Shown piece after piece: positions 37,801 through 52,800 of a stretch of DNA of 64,000 nucleotides. Origin of the DNA: Phalacrocorax aristotelis (lineage: Eukaryota > Chordata > Aves > Suliformes > Phalacrocoracidae); assembly GCF_949628215.1 (NCBI RefSeq), contig NC_134278.1, forward strand, positions 39,078,115-39,142,114, given 5' to 3'. The position numbers and the translations under genes were made by a program. A model generated the notes under the pieces. The model did not search any database. It was not told where the DNA came from and saw only the letters and a list, made by a program, of their open reading frames with translations. Every line of letters starts with the position of its first letter. The first letter of the stretch is position 1.

Positions 37801-40800
37801 GGCTAATGTTAGGAGCAATTAAAGTTGACGATTTCAGAACATATTGCTAATGATAACAATCAGCGGGAGTGTAGCCTAATGTGCTCTTCAACATCTGTTC
37901 ATACTTGAGTTTCAAACAAAAGACATCAAAGTTTCAAAATGCTGCCATTACCAAAGCATGCCTGAAAGCATCATATCTGTTTGAGAACAAATAAGACATA
38001 TTTTAAAAATTATCTTTTCAGCCTTGTGTTTTTGAGCTAACCTGTATTTCTCTTTCACCCAAACTATTATGATGATGATTTTTGTAATATTAATAGACAA
38101 ACAAATGACTTGGGCAGTTCCACCGTCTGAAAACAAGATGGTGTTTGAGTATATGCACATCAGACCTTGAAGAGACTTATGGTGTGGAAAACGGTGATGG
38201 GAGGAGAGTTTGAGCTAGAATTTCAAGTACAGAAAACTAAATCTTGAGGTTCAACCAGCTGGAATTCTTTAGTGTAAGTAATGTAAGTGTTCCTATTTTT
38301 CTTAGTAGTATTTGGAGTTTACAAATACATGTCAAGCTTATTCTAGGTCTTCTAAGAACAAAGAAAACAATAGGTAAAGAAAGCTTTCAGAGCATCCTAA
38401 AATAGTTTAGGTTGGAAGGAACATCTGGAGCTTGTTCGGTCCAATCTCCTGCTCAAAGCAGGGTGAACTTTGATACTAAATCAGGTAGCTCTTGAGCAGC
38501 CCCACCCTCATGGGAAGGGAAGAGATGCGGTATTTTGGTTTTTCTTTCGTTGTTTTGTGGTTGGTTTTTTTTTTTTTCCCTCTCCCCCATATACATAACC
38601 AGAATTTTCAGTGCTGCTTCTCTACTGCCTCTTGTCCTTCTGCCATGCCCCTCTGAGAAAAGTCTATCTTCCCTATACTTCCTTCTCTTCCACCCCCTTC
38701 TCTTTAGGTGGTTGCAAGACTTTAGTTGGATTTCCCCCTTAGCCTTTTCTTCTGCAGGCTGAACAAACAGTTCCCTCAGCCTCCTTTTCATATATCCTGT
38801 GCTCCAGCTGCTGACCGTCTTGGCGGCCTTTCCCTGGACTTGATCTGATATATCAATGCCTGTCCTGCATTGGGGAGCCAAAACTGGACACTACTCCGGA
38901 TTGGTCTCACAAACGGTGAACAGAGAGGAAGAATCACTTCCCTTGAACTGATTGCTATGCTCTTGCCTGGGATAAAGTTGGCCTTTATCACCACAAGGAT
39001 GCAGTACCTGCCCAAGTTAGGCTTCTCTCCGAACTCCCTGGAAGGTTTTCTGCAAAGCTCTTTTCTACCTAGCCAGGCCCAAACTTGTTTTGTTGCATCA
39101 GATTTCCCGTCCGTCCCTCCGTCATCCCCCACCCCATGTGCAAAATTTTGTATTTGCTTCTAGGTGTCATGGAGCTTTTGTCAGCCCATTTCTTCAGTCC
39201 GTCTGGGACCCTTTGAATGGTAGCCATAACCTTTTGTGTTTCAGCTGCTTCCTATGATTTGTTATTGCTCACATACTTCCTGGCAGTGGGACAGTGTGTG
39301 CCCTTCAGGTTGCTAACGATGGTAATGAACAGTATCGATATTCCCTGTTCCCTAGGGAACACCAGCTGTAACTAGCCACCAGTTGTACTTTGTACTGTTG
39401 ATCACACCTTTTGTGACTAATTTTCTATCCAGATTGTAATTCACCCATTAAACTCAGCTCTCTCCAATGTGGCTGTGAGGATAATGTGAGAAACTCTTTA
39501 TCACTAACCTTGCCACCCCATGGGATTCTGCAGAGCAGTTCCTGGAACAAGCTGAAGTTTGTTTTCATGAGATAGAGCTGTAATTCTGCTGTTCATTCTG
39601 GTCACCTTAAACTCCTTCATTTCATGCTTGCCATCAGCTTTTGGCTTCACTGCCAGCTTTTCTTTATTTATGACCACCATGACCAATAGAGCACTTTTCT
39701 TAATTGGTTCACTGATCACCTGAATCATTGTCTTTTGACTGCAGTGTGACTTCTAGTTTTCACATAGCATCTTACAGTATCCCAGAATAATTAATAAATA
39801 ACTTGGTTTGCCAGAATGTTCTGTTTTATTGTGGCTGTTCATATGGTTTTTTTGTATGGCTATGAATTCCTCTTATCCATGGAGGCCAACCTAAGCATAT
39901 GATACATGCCCCCAAGAAAGGCTTAGCCTTTGAGAAGGCTTTTATCATGAGGTGATTGGTTTTCTTTTGCAGTGTTCTGCCTGCTCTGCCGTTTAGCTTC
40001 CTTGGCAGCTGCAGATGGTGTGTACTTAGGGGTAGTTAAGGATCAAAGAATAAGTAATTCCATCGAGCTTTAATTGCTTTGGGTTAATTCCCCCATCTGG
40101 ATGATCAAATAGTTTTGACAGATCGGATTAGACCAGAGTGGCCCTTTTTGTTTTTATCTACTTCCTACATGGTGGAGCCACTCAATTACTGTGTTTGAGC
40201 TTGTAGTCAAACTAGAAAATTTACTGGCATTTAGATGATAACCATATAGGTAACTGAGAATTCATACATTATTTTACACATAACCATTTCAGGTTTGCCT
40301 TTGAATAAGCTTGAAACCAACACTTACCAACTGTTATCTTAGACCTCTGCCTAACCATTGTCCAGGAAAATTCCTGCTGTTCATGTGGTGTTACAAATCA
40401 TACTATATTTTTGTCTGTGCAGCTGTTTCCATCATGATTCTATATACCTTCTTTGTGTTAAAACTAATGAAGGATTGCAGTTGCTTTTATCTGTGATCTC
40501 TACTCAAGTTTTTGCCAAATATGCTCAGTTTCTATTAGTCAATAGATTAGTACAGTTAATGTTTTCAAAGACTGACCGAGTGTTGCCTCCCAGCAAAGGC
40601 TTTTTCAGACTGTTTCATGTTGTTTAATAATGAAAGTGAGTAGCTGAATTCTGTGAAAATTCCTAGCAAATTGCAAAGTAGAGAGATTAAGGCTGATATC
40701 TTTGCTTAACTGACTGATGTGAAATTTTACTTGTGAATTAGGTTAAACTAGACTTGTTCATCTGATTTGTATAAACAAATAGTTCTGTTAAAGGAAATTC

Positions 40801-43800
40801 ATTCAGATAACCTTTTTTCCATGCTTCACTATCACAAAATATGAAAGCACAAGCTAGTAACTGATGAAACTGAGACCAAGCTACATGTACCAGAAGGGCT
40901 GCACGCACAGGTTCTGTGGTATATGGAACTCAAAATTTCTGAAGTAGAACTTCATGTTCTAGGAGCCTGCTCTCCAAAACGAAGTGCTGAATAAAAACAA
41001 AATTTAGAAAGTACGCAGATACTTCTGGCTGCCTGTGGAAATAAAGCCACTAAATATTGTGGAGGGGCATTTAGAACATTCAATTTAAAAAACGCAAACC
41101 ATCTCTGCTTATGATTTCTATTAAGCAAGCATCACAGCAGATATTTTAATGACTCTCTGCTCTTTGTAGGTATGCTTCCTGAGAAGAAAGTACTGGGTGC
41201 TTCTGCTAAAGGTTTAACTCCAAGGTAAACCTGTGTCTTTTATTGTCTGTTGAACATTGTTTAATAGTTTTGTGTAGTTCCTCGTAATGCAGGCACCTTC
41301 TTCTGTGGTTAGTTCTTGATGTTTCAGCTAAACAAGTATATATGTCATTACCATCCTCTTATATGTAGAAAAGTTGAGGTTCAGGTTTAAACAACTTGCC
41401 AAAGGTCATATAGACTGTATAGGCAGATGATGATGCAAGGTTCTTTGCTTACTCTGTTGGTTTCTAACACTTGCACTGCCTTGCAGCCACACAAATGTAT
41501 GGCTTACATTTACAGGCTCCTCAGCCTTGCTTCTTGAGAAAACTGCTGGGAAGTGATTCCAACTGGGCTGATTAATTTTGACTTTAGTTAATTTGTCTAT
41601 GAATGTATGAGTTGTCATGCCTTAGAAAAGCACTTAATTTCAAGCTGGAATATATTAAGATTTGATAGCAGTATTCAAGTTTCTACAATATGCAAAGCAG
41701 GCTCTAAAACCCCACTGACATGCCTGCTGTTGTCACTGAGGTATCATTTTACTCTCTGAAACTTAGTCACCAAGGTTCAGTTTCTCACTTTGCATGAAAA
41801 TCTCCTGTGTATGTGTAATTGCTGGATTAGTTACGTGCAGTCATATAAAATACTGTGGCTTGTGAATGACTGGAACATGGCTTATCTTCTGGAGTGCTCC
41901 CCAAACCTTGCTGCCTTTCTTCCTGTGTGTGTGTGGCATGTTCTGCTGTGTGACTGGAAGGTGTGCAGCCTAGAACATGTTGGCTGTCAGGAGTGTCTGC
42001 TGGAGAGGGCATCTTCCCTCTCTGCCTTCTTTTCTGGTCCAGGAGTCCAAACAGTAGATGGAAGTGGTTAGGACACTGCAGAAGGCCATAGTACTGTAGA
42101 TGCAAGGGGTTGACATTGTTGTGGGGACCGAGTTGACTTTAATTGGGCAGGATTGCAACCCAGCTGGAAGTCAAGGGAGGACTATAGATATCTGTGGTGG
42201 AGAGCCAGGCGGGAGATTGTCAGATGTACGGTCCCCATAAAAACAGGTAGAGAAAGAAATAGCTTTTCTGGGGTTCGTGGGTAAGTTCCTTCTTGGCAAG
42301 TGTGAGGCCATACAAACAGCACTTGAAGGGTTTCTGTTTCTTACCTTACTCTGGAATTATTACAAGGTTTGCACAGCTCAGGAACATAGGGATGTAAGAT
42401 CTTGATTTGGGGAGACCAAGGGAACTGTCAAGGATTTTAATCATCTTGTTAGGAAGGTTCATATGCTGCAAAGAGGATGCATGCACTTTTGAAGTAAAAC
42501 ATATGCCATATAATTTTAGCTACAGCATGCTGACTATCATGATGCATAATTAGACTGGTCTTATTTTAATAGTCTTTTCAAAATTATTGGCTCTGGACTT
42601 ATCTCTTCAAAAAATGGTAAATAATGTATTTGGCTTGTAAATTAATGAAAGAAGCTCTGCTTGAACACTGCTAATTAAATACATTTTGGTATGCCCAAAG
42701 AAAGTGTATATATTTTTTTTCACTGTGTTTTTTGTTTTACAGTTATGACTGGTTCCAAACGGATAGTTTGATCACCGTTGTCATATATACTAAGCAGAAG
42801 GTAACTACATTTTATGAAAGGGAGAATTACAAGATCCAGTTGTGATCCGACTTAAATTCTGGGAGAACTTTATTAAAATGTGTTGGTTTTTTTTTTCCTT
42901 GCCTATGAAAGGATGTGAATGCAGAGCTGGTGATAGTTGACTGTCAAGACAAACAATTAAGGGGGGAGATCATCATGGATGACCACTCGTATCTTGTAGA
43001 AGTTGGTAGGTGCTGTAATTTTGTAGTTGAAAATACTGAATTTTCAGTCTACTTCATTAAAACCCTCTTATCATATGCATCAAATGCATCTCATATGCAT
43101 TTATCTCATATACCAATTAATGTTTTATTCCTGCTGCATTAGAGATGAGTACTTTAAAGTACCTTGATGTAAAAGTATTACATTATCAACTTTACATCTT
43201 CATTTGTTTAGTATGTACTTAATCTTTTACACATGCAGTAAAGTGTAGTAAGAAATAGATGTAAAAGTCACGTAAAGTTTTTCTTTGAATATGTTTTTGG
43301 TGATTATTAAAATGCCCTTACTCAAAAAGGGCAAGTGGAATGATTTAGCTAAATGCAGATTGGTAGCTTTACGTAAGTCATTGTTAAAAGCAATGGGGAA
43401 AATTATGCCTTTCTTAAGGTTATGTATTAGGCCTGCAGAAGTCACTGGGACGGATACGATGCATGAGTGAAATTTCAGGGGCAGATAAAGATGCATTGGG
43501 TTCTAGGCTTATTAGTTCACTCAGTATTTCTAGCCCTAAACTGTACATACATATGACGACTACAATGTAGTTTTGTTTTTGCTTAAAATAGAGTTTGTTT
43601 CTCTTTATTTCAGACTTGGATCATGCAGTTCAAGAAGACTTGGCTGGTAAGTTCCTTCTCTTGCAGCACTTCTGTATCTCTTCTAATATCAGAACATGGA
43701 ACTTGCAATTTATTTTTCTGACTCATCAGATACTTTTAATTTTGCTTACCACAAGGTTGTGATACAATCAATCAAATCAAATCATTACACTGACAATTGT

Positions 43801-46800
43801 TTTTTTTTAAAATTGTGGCATTTGGGCCTGTGAAAGTGACACGTTGATGGTGCTCTGATCCCTTTGAGTATGACTGAATGTCAAAAGAATTAGAATTTAG
43901 CTCTGTTGTGTGTTTGTAAACTGTTCGTTGCTTAGACTGGGATTTCCCTGGATTTAATTATTCATTCAAACGCTCCAGAAACAAAAGGAAGAAGTAAATA
44001 GCGGTAGTTACCAACTTCCAGTAAATGAGGACTCTGAGTTCGAGGATTCTTTTTGACCAGATGGGCTGTGAAGCTTTTCACAATGTATTTAGTAAATAAG
44101 ATACATTAATTATGCACATTAAGATACTGCTTGTTGTTTTAAATGCATTGTAAAACATTATAAAGAGATAGCTGGAAGTACATTTACTTTGATATTGTAA
44201 TTTAACAGATTAATTCTGTGTGTCTTGAGAAATGACTAATCCTTCTAAAATTTCATTATAATGGAAGAGTAAAATTTTTTTTTTTTTACAAAATGTAACT
44301 GACCATAACAGCATGAAACCTTTTCTCTTCCAGTGAATATTGCTGAAAAAGTTGGGAAAGTAGAGATTATCTTAAAGAAAAAGGATAACATTCATTGGAA
44401 AATGCTGGGAAGGCCCTTGGAGAGTCATAATACATTAATCAAGCGCACGGGCAGAGGTAAATGGTTTCATGACCATATTACTGGTTGTTCTAAGACTTTT
44501 TGTAACATGTTAGATATATTTGGTTTCTCCCAGGATTTTCTTTTCCTGTGGTCACACTTAATTTCTTTCGAAATGTTCTCTGGTCTTGTTGAAAGCTGTT
44601 CAAGAATTCTGCTTGAAAGGGTTCAGCTTAGAAGTGCTTTTTTGCTTTGCTTTGTTCATTTGTTTTGACCTGCAGTAGAACTGGAGGCCTTCCAGTAGTA
44701 GGGGAAGGTGAAGACTGCTTGAGTGTTGTTGCGTCTCATGGCTACCTGTGTGCTTCATATCCCTTGTGACCATATGAAAACCTCAGTAGACCCCAAGGAG
44801 TGCATAGCCTTGTGTCAGTCATTATAGGGGTAACTGTAGTGAAGGAACAAAACTCTCCACTTCCAACTGTTACTATACTGTAGTAACATCTTTCCATGCT
44901 GTAATGTTGTTCCAGCACACTGTATCTTTGTGACTTGAGGTATGATTCAATAAGGCACTTAAAGCTATGTGTAGGTATCAAAGCCAGCTCCCAATAAACT
45001 GATTTGTCTGCAAGAAGCAGTAGATGTTTATATATATAATTCATTCTGTGGTAACAGAATAGTATGAGCTTGATGCAGCACTGAAGTGTATTAACCTGAT
45101 CAGTGTGCTGCTTTTTTTTTTCCAGCTATATTAAAAATTTCTGCACAATTACATGACATAATTTAAGCATACTCCTAATGGTATTGCAGCCGTCCAGTTT
45201 CTCAAAAGCCCTCTTGGCCCACTGTCTAATAATGGTCAAAAGTTGACTGTTTGATGTTGTTCTGCCTTATTATGTGTGAAAGCAAAGCTGTACATTTTTA
45301 AGAGCTAATTAAATGTTGATCACCATGTTGTACACCTCTTACTGGCTCTCAGTTATCCTACTTAAGCCTTTAAATTGGAGAGATTACTGTGGTACAAAAA
45401 GGAAGACCGACTGCATAAAAGCACATCTCTTTAGCTACCTTTAGCATTATGTAGAATGTAATTTTCCTTATGAGAGTTTTAGAAACTGTTGAGTCATCCA
45501 CCTTAATATTAGATTTTTTTCAATATAATCCTCTATTTAAGGGGTTACAGCCTGGACTAATATGTTGTCCACTGTCCATTGCTCATTTTCTCCTCTTATT
45601 TATGACTTTTCATGATTATGGAAACCAAAATGAGAAAATATTCTGAAAGAACAAGGGGTGTAGAATATAGTGGCTTTGCAAATGAGGAAACTGAGGATGA
45701 TCGGATGCTCAGTTTGAATTTTTGACAGTTGTATTAGTAACCAGTGCTTACTAGGTGATTATTCTGCAGTTTTTTCTAAGAAGTCAGTCTCCAACAGAGC
45801 ATTTGTTATACATGTTGTCACAGAAGTGTTATAGGTATTGGATAACTTTATTATGTATCATTGACTGATTGAGTTTAGATCAGTTTAAATTCAGTCTCCA
45901 GAAAACTTAAGAGGCTTGCTGAGCCTGAGTTTATTCAGTTCCCTGATTACAAAAGTGACAAATCTAGCAAATATGCTGATTTCTATGGCTTTTTTAATCC
46001 CTATTCCAGAAACTTTTATTCTGCAGTTTTTTAACTTTAAAACCCCCAAATTTAAAATTGAACATGCCAGAAGGTTTATAGAGGAAGAATGTTCAGGCCT
46101 AGATGTCTTTCCTTTATTCCAAGCCTGTACTTTCAGCTCAGCCATAAAGTCTATGTGTTGGAGGCTTCTGTTCAGTCAGTTTAGTCTTAAGTAGCCACTT
46201 TCCATTTCTGCTTAGAATTGTGCTTTGTTACTCTAAATTGCAGAGTTTTCAATTTTGTTCCCACAGAAGTGGGAGCAAAATAATGTTATGGGTGAAGAAA
46301 CTCATACCTTGTGCAGGCTGAGCACAGAAATAGTAATTAACAACTCTAGATAATTTCCGTGTGGTTTGGGTGTGCAGCTGATTTTGTATGCAAAACTACT
46401 TTTTCTGAAGCAAAATAACTATTCTAGAAATAAAATAATCAAGACTTCCAGCTTGATAAGTAATTCTGACCTTATAAATGAATCAGTGCATCTTATAGAT
46501 GAAGTTAAATAAATCTTTGAAGAGAAGATTAGATTGTTCTCTCAAACTGAAGAAACGCCTAGTATGAAGTATGTTGCATATAGAGAGGATCTCCTTAATA
46601 CTACTTACTCTTCAGTTTATTTTCTGTGCTGGGATAGTAGTAGTAGTATCAAGGTTGAATGCTTGTGGTTTGCCTATTTACATGTGCCCACACTAGGACG
46701 CTTTTAACACAGGCTTTTAACATGTCATGTCAAGTACTAGTAAAGTACAAGTAAATCCTGCATTAAGATAGCATAAATGTGTATGCTGCTGACCAGAGTC

Positions 46801-49800
46801 TGATTCGTTATCCATACTTAGCCACTTACAGTATGCCAGTGTGTAGCTGTGATGAGAGAAGGATCACTGAGGATTATAGACGGGGTGCAGGAAGGACATA
46901 CTAGGTTTTTAAATAGCTGTACTTACATGATATATCAGTTACTATTAAACCCCACCAGTGATGTGTGTGCTGTAAATGAAGTAACTTACCCCTATTTCAT
47001 TGAGAAGTAGAGTTCCTCAAATCTTACCATGGCTGAAAAGAGCAGGTGGAATGGCTGGCATAAGGTACTGGGATTTGAGTGTGAGCAGCAGAAGCAGTAC
47101 CAGTGTTGAAGTAGTTCCTTAGAGTTCCTTTGCTTCCAAGACCTAAACTGGCTAGTCAAAGTTACTTTATAGCTTTAAATATGGTGTTTCTATATGGCAC
47201 TTTATATCAGGTAGCACAGGTGGGTTGCCTCAAATATTCTCATTTTTTGTCACTTGGACTTATGTATCTTCTGCTGCTTACTCTCAGCATTACATTTTAC
47301 TTCCAATAAATATGAGAGTCTTGGTTGAAGGCAGTGTAACTGATAATTTCCACTTCTTGAAAGTACCTGAAAAATCTGGGAGCAGATTGGAAAGTAGTTA
47401 TGTTATCTTGTTATACCTGGTTTTTATTTATTTCATTCAGGTTTTGTGTATTTATTGTTCTTTTGGTAAGTTACTGATGTCATCCGAGTAAAACGGTAAC
47501 TTTTATTAGAGTGTTTCCACACTACCAGTTTGTTGGCAAGGTTATTCTGAGGCCATGAATGGTAAGCGCTTATGGGAGTACTGATGCTTAATTCCTCAGG
47601 TTTTTCTTGTCTTTGAGTTTTTCTGCAGTATTTCCTTGTGTACTGATCATTTCAAACATTTCCATTGTATTCAAAGCACAGGAAGAAAGGCTGGAAAACA
47701 GGCAGGATTGACACTTGGAAACTTTACTTGATTTTATGTTATTACTTGTTCGGATGACAGCATTCATGAATGAGTTTGTAAAGAGGGCATGTGTGGAAAT
47801 GTTATTTAATCTTAATTTTTACAACAGCTAATTCTAAATTCTATTTAAAAAGTGATGAAGCTCTTTTTCAGAGACAATGACACAATGCAGGCATGATACC
47901 GAAAGCCTGTGATTACTTTATGCTATGAAGAAACAACTACCATAAGCCCCTACTTTTTTCCGCCTAAGCTGGGAAAGTCATACTCCCAGACAAATTGCCT
48001 GTGGACTCTCAAATTCCTGCTGAGCTTAGACTAACATATTGGCCAGTGTATCTGTTAGTTAATAGGGAGGAAAGAACAAAATGGAGGAATTCCTTTAAAA
48101 TGTAATAAAAATCCCCCACAGCGTTAATGTAATTTCAGGGAACGACACTGTATCTCAGGGTGTATCAGTAAATTCTGAAGAATATTCAATTCTGCTTCTG
48201 CTCCTTAAGAAAGATTAAGTGCTTAGTTTTCTGGAGGAATAATTATTAATTCCCTACCGTATTGCATAGAAAGCACAATTCAATATAATTAGGTTGTCAG
48301 TGTGGGGAAGTTGGTGACATTACTCTTAGCTAGCTATTATGAAACTGGTCATTAGGAAGCATACACAAAAACTAACTGTTGTAGTGTCAGTGTCCTGTGA
48401 AATTTAAATTAAATATTTTTTTAAAAGTAAGGTAGAACTGTCTCATTTAAAAAAACAAAACAAAACAAAACAAAAAAAAACACAAAAAAACCCCACACAA
48501 TAAACCAACCCCCCAAAAAGCCCACTACACAGTACAGTGACAGAATGTAGTTTTTCTTGTAGGTATTAAGACATTATTTTCTTGTAGGTGCCTTTTCTGG
48601 GAAATAAGATATGGAAGCCTGTTCATGAGAGGATAGGCTGTGGTCACCACTGCATATCATGCTTCTATATCAAGGTGGAATTGCAGCCAAATCTTGGAGG
48701 TGACAGGCAAGCACTGTAATACTGTTCCATAGACCTGCAGTTCATCAAAGATTGTTTAAAAAGACACCACCAACTGGAAAAATGTTTTAAAATATTTTTT
48801 TGTCTGTGGAATTATTTTTTTAAAGAAAAAGGAACCTGAATTTCAGGTATCTTTGTTCATCTTAGTTGGTAAACCCAAATCTTTTGACTTTCATTTTTCC
48901 ATATTAGTGTGATAATTGTTTTTGTGCAAAAACTGAATTCTGCCAGATTAAAAAAAAAAAAATCAAGACCTTCACTGGTGACCACTTAAATAAAACTTCA
49001 TTGCTGAGTACAAATCTGCTCATGATGTCCCTTCAAAAGACTTCTTGCTCTGAATGAGATAAGAAAACATTGCATGTACATAAAGAAGTATTTCTGGGTA
49101 TCCAAGGCTTTTATTTTTGACTTGTGGATAGCTGTACAACTGTAGTTGTCATCAACAGAAAGTGAAACTTTTAATTATTTGAATTAATCACAATTTTTTA
49201 CATGTTTTCTAGTTTCTTAGCAGCTTTAGCCAATAGAGTAAGCAACTGATATTGGGGCCGTATGTGATGGTAGCAAATATCTTTGTCCTGAAATCAGTTT
49301 CTGTGCAGTAAAGGTGAGATTTAAGGGAAAAACTAAGTACTTAGCATGACGTTTCAGAAAATATTTTAGAATGACTGTGTATATAAAAACAGTAGCCGTA
49401 TGCAAGTAAAAAATGACATTAGTAGGGATGACTGGGGGGGGCTTATTTTTTCCCACGGAGAATAAACTACTGCTTCCTTCTGAAACTGATTCTGAACTTC
49501 TACTCAGACCCCTGTTTTGGAAAGTAACCTATTAACAACTTATCTCCTAAAGAGCGTGCAACTGTTGGCAGATGCTTAGAGGGTTCAGTAAAGAATCAAG
49601 GGGATATCACCTCTGAGGACTGAAATGGGACATAATTTTGTAGTTTCGTGCAGTGGTTTTAGTCCACATTAAGTGGAAGATCATAGACTTTTTTTGTTGG
49701 AAGTAATAGAAGGGAACAGAATGCTGATGCAGGGCTCTATATAAGCCAGACTTATGCTGTGAACCTATTTGCTGCATAACCAGGGAAAGCTTAGAAGGCA

Positions 49801-52800
49801 TTGATTCAGTGGAAACTATTTTGGGAAGGGAGGGAGACAATCTGGGAAGAGCATGGCTGACCTCTTTGGATAAGAGCCAGCTTGTGAAATCTAGTCATTA
49901 ACTGAAGCATTTGAGGGTACTGGTATGTTGATGGTCAGCATTAAGGGTTTGTGGTTGTCTTAACTCCAGGACTGGGCTGCTGCCTGGAGTGATAGGCAGC
50001 CACCTTCCTTCAGCTGTGTGGTCTGATCTCCATTATGTTGGCACTAACAGCACTTTGAGGCTCCATAATCAAGCCACCCGAACAAAATAAGGATTAACTT
50101 TCAGCTGGCTGATGGACGCTGTTGGGTCGTACATGCTTGCTGGGGGTCGAACTTCCCTGCAAGAGATGGAGGGGGCAGCAGGGGAGGGTTGCAGCTTTGG
50201 AACTCTGTATCCCAAGCAAACAGGCTAACGTTGCTGCCATAGCATTACTAGGATTATGGCTAACAAGAAGAAATAAGAACTGTCACTGAAGACTTACCAT
50301 TGAAAAAAAGCAAGAAACATTATTCAAGGAAGAATTTTTAAATTAAAATCCTTTTCATAACAAGGAAGAATTTTTAAATTAAAATCCCTTTCATAACAAG
50401 GAAGAACACACTAGGCAAAAGGAGGACTCTCTCCAGAAGGATCGTCATCTGAGCAGCAGTTTTGTTAGTAAAACTCATTTTGTATGGATATGAATCAAGG
50501 TGCTGTAGTTCTTGGTTCCAGCAAGAAAAAGGGGGAGGTAGAGGTTAGTTCATTACACGTGGTAGAGGTTGGTTTTTGTTGTTTTTTGTTGGGTTGGAAA
50601 GGTCAGAAAATTGTCAGGCAACAGTGAATCAGTTGATGAATCAGTTTAACTTCTTTTTCCACTCCCAAATATCTGGAAGGGTATTAGCTGATCAGTATTG
50701 TGGGATATATTACCAGCCTCCCATATTTGTTCAAGTAATTCTTAAGTCTGCAGAATGACAGCAGTCTTAGCATATTTATTGTATACTGTATTTTGCAATC
50801 TTAGTATATATTGTTTTTCAAAGGAATGGTAGAAAAACAAGTTACAACAAACTTTTTATAAGATTTATTTTATATAGCTGGAGAGCTGGTGCTGTTTTGC
50901 TTTACTTCAAGATTGGTATGAAGTTGAATTATTGCCTTTCATTTTTCAGTGCTGAAGGCATTTTTTTAGTAGATCTGAAATGTTTGCTTATTCGAAATAA
51001 GCAGTTTTTAGGATGTTAGATGAAAGACATGAGAAAATATTAATGAAAAAATACTTATTCCATGTGGGGGCTTTATATCATGTCTCTGCAGGCATTTGTA
51101 ATGGATCACTCACTAGTAGGTGCTGAGCTGCAGCATCTTGTTTAAACCCTTAAAAGTTAAGCATTTTGTGGATATGTGTTGTTTGTTTGAAAGCTTTTCT
51201 CTGTTTAAAATTCTGCTGTTTCTGTAGTGCTTGAATTGGCTGGCTGTGATCTGTACTTATTGAAGCAGGGAATGTTAATAGTGATGGCTGTTCTGTCAGG
51301 CACCAGTTGACTGCACTGTCACAGAGCGCTCTGTAACAAGTCTCCAGCTGTCTTGAACTCTTTGGCTGGGTTTTTAATCCAGAATATCTGGGACTGACAG
51401 AATGTTTGGGGTAATAATGCTGCAGTGAGAAAACTGCAGTACAAATAAGTTACTTGGAAAATGATAATTCATTAGGTGAAACTACTGAAATACTCAAAGC
51501 GGTCCTTAAATGACTGTTAGAGGGCACGGGTGAAGGAGAATGGATGGGCTCAGGCTAGCTTACTTGACCCCCTGCTTAGCCTGTTCGTGTTTTCTGTTGG
51601 GTGGGTTTTGGGGTTTTGTTTTGGTGGTTTTGGTTTGGTTGTTGGTTTTTTTTGGTTCATTTAAGTCCAGCAATTGGTGTCTTTGTTTTTGAACTGTATC
51701 CCTAGTTAAGAATAAAGTTCAGCCAGCTTTACTGGCTGGGGCTTCCCTTTAGTGGTGGTGTTGGAGATAAGAGCAAGGAAGCAATGGCAGTGGTTACTTG
51801 AGCTGCAGAAATGCCTAGAATTTCCTTTGTTTTGTCTTGCCTGTAATGAAGGCTTCACTGGGAACTTGCATAAGCCCTCTGTCAGGCAAGACTTGCTTAA
51901 GAAGGCTTGTTGAGTTGAGAAAAAACGTTGGTTGACTTCAGGATTTAGGCCATGTACAAGTGATGTACAGTTATTTTGGATTTTCTGATAGTCCATCTCT
52001 GTTCAAAAGAGAATCAGCATGTGGTTAAAGTCAGGAAGTAAAGCAGCATCTGTTGGTGCAGTGGCAAAATACAAAACATCAAAGTACTTCTACTTCTAAC
52101 TAGTAAGACCTAAAGAAATACTAGAATCATAGACTAACTTAGTTGAAAGGGACCTCTGGAAGTCATCTGGTCTAATCTCCTGCTTGAAGCTGTCCAGTCA
52201 AGGTTTGACTATCTCCAAGGCTGGGCAGCCTGCCCCAGTGTTCGACCAGACCATCCTCATGGTGATGCCTAGTTGGAATTTCCCGAGTTGCAGCTTGTCC
52301 TTTGCATCTCATCCTGTTTCATGAGTAGCTCAGCTGTTTCTGCTAGTGACTTGAGTGTTCTTCAATAACATGAGAAAAAGATGGGGGAAGAAGCGTTGCT
52401 TCACTGAAATTGCTTCAGTGCAGAAAGTGTCATTAGAAGGGTGGCAAGCTCAAGTATTCTCATATATGAACCTGTCAAATGTTGAGAGGCTTTATGTGAA
52501 AATATTCACTGGGACTGGTTACAAATTTTACACTGAAAATGGTAAATGACATTGTGGGAATATTGTAAGGAAGAGGTGTCTTCTCTGCCTTTTTGCTGGG
52601 TTGTTTTGGAAGTAGGAAGTTTAGGTAGTGGTGCTCATGGGATTTTGTTGTTGCTTGGGGGTTTTATTTTATTTTGGTGTGGGGTTATTTGGTTTTTTAT
52701 TCTTTGCTAGGCTGAACTTCCAATATCTTATAGCCCATGAAACTTTCCTTGAGTTACAGACCTATTTAGGCAGTGTGGTACTATCGTCACACTGGTATTT

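Noticed and set aside
45655-45765. Possible second MIR fragment ('aatgaggaaactgagg')
   Set aside because: Only about 16 bases fit the core and the flanks do not follow the consensus.
50140-50162. tRNA B-box-like 'gggggtcgaacttccc'
   Set aside because: No matching A box and no cloverleaf arms at the right spacing.
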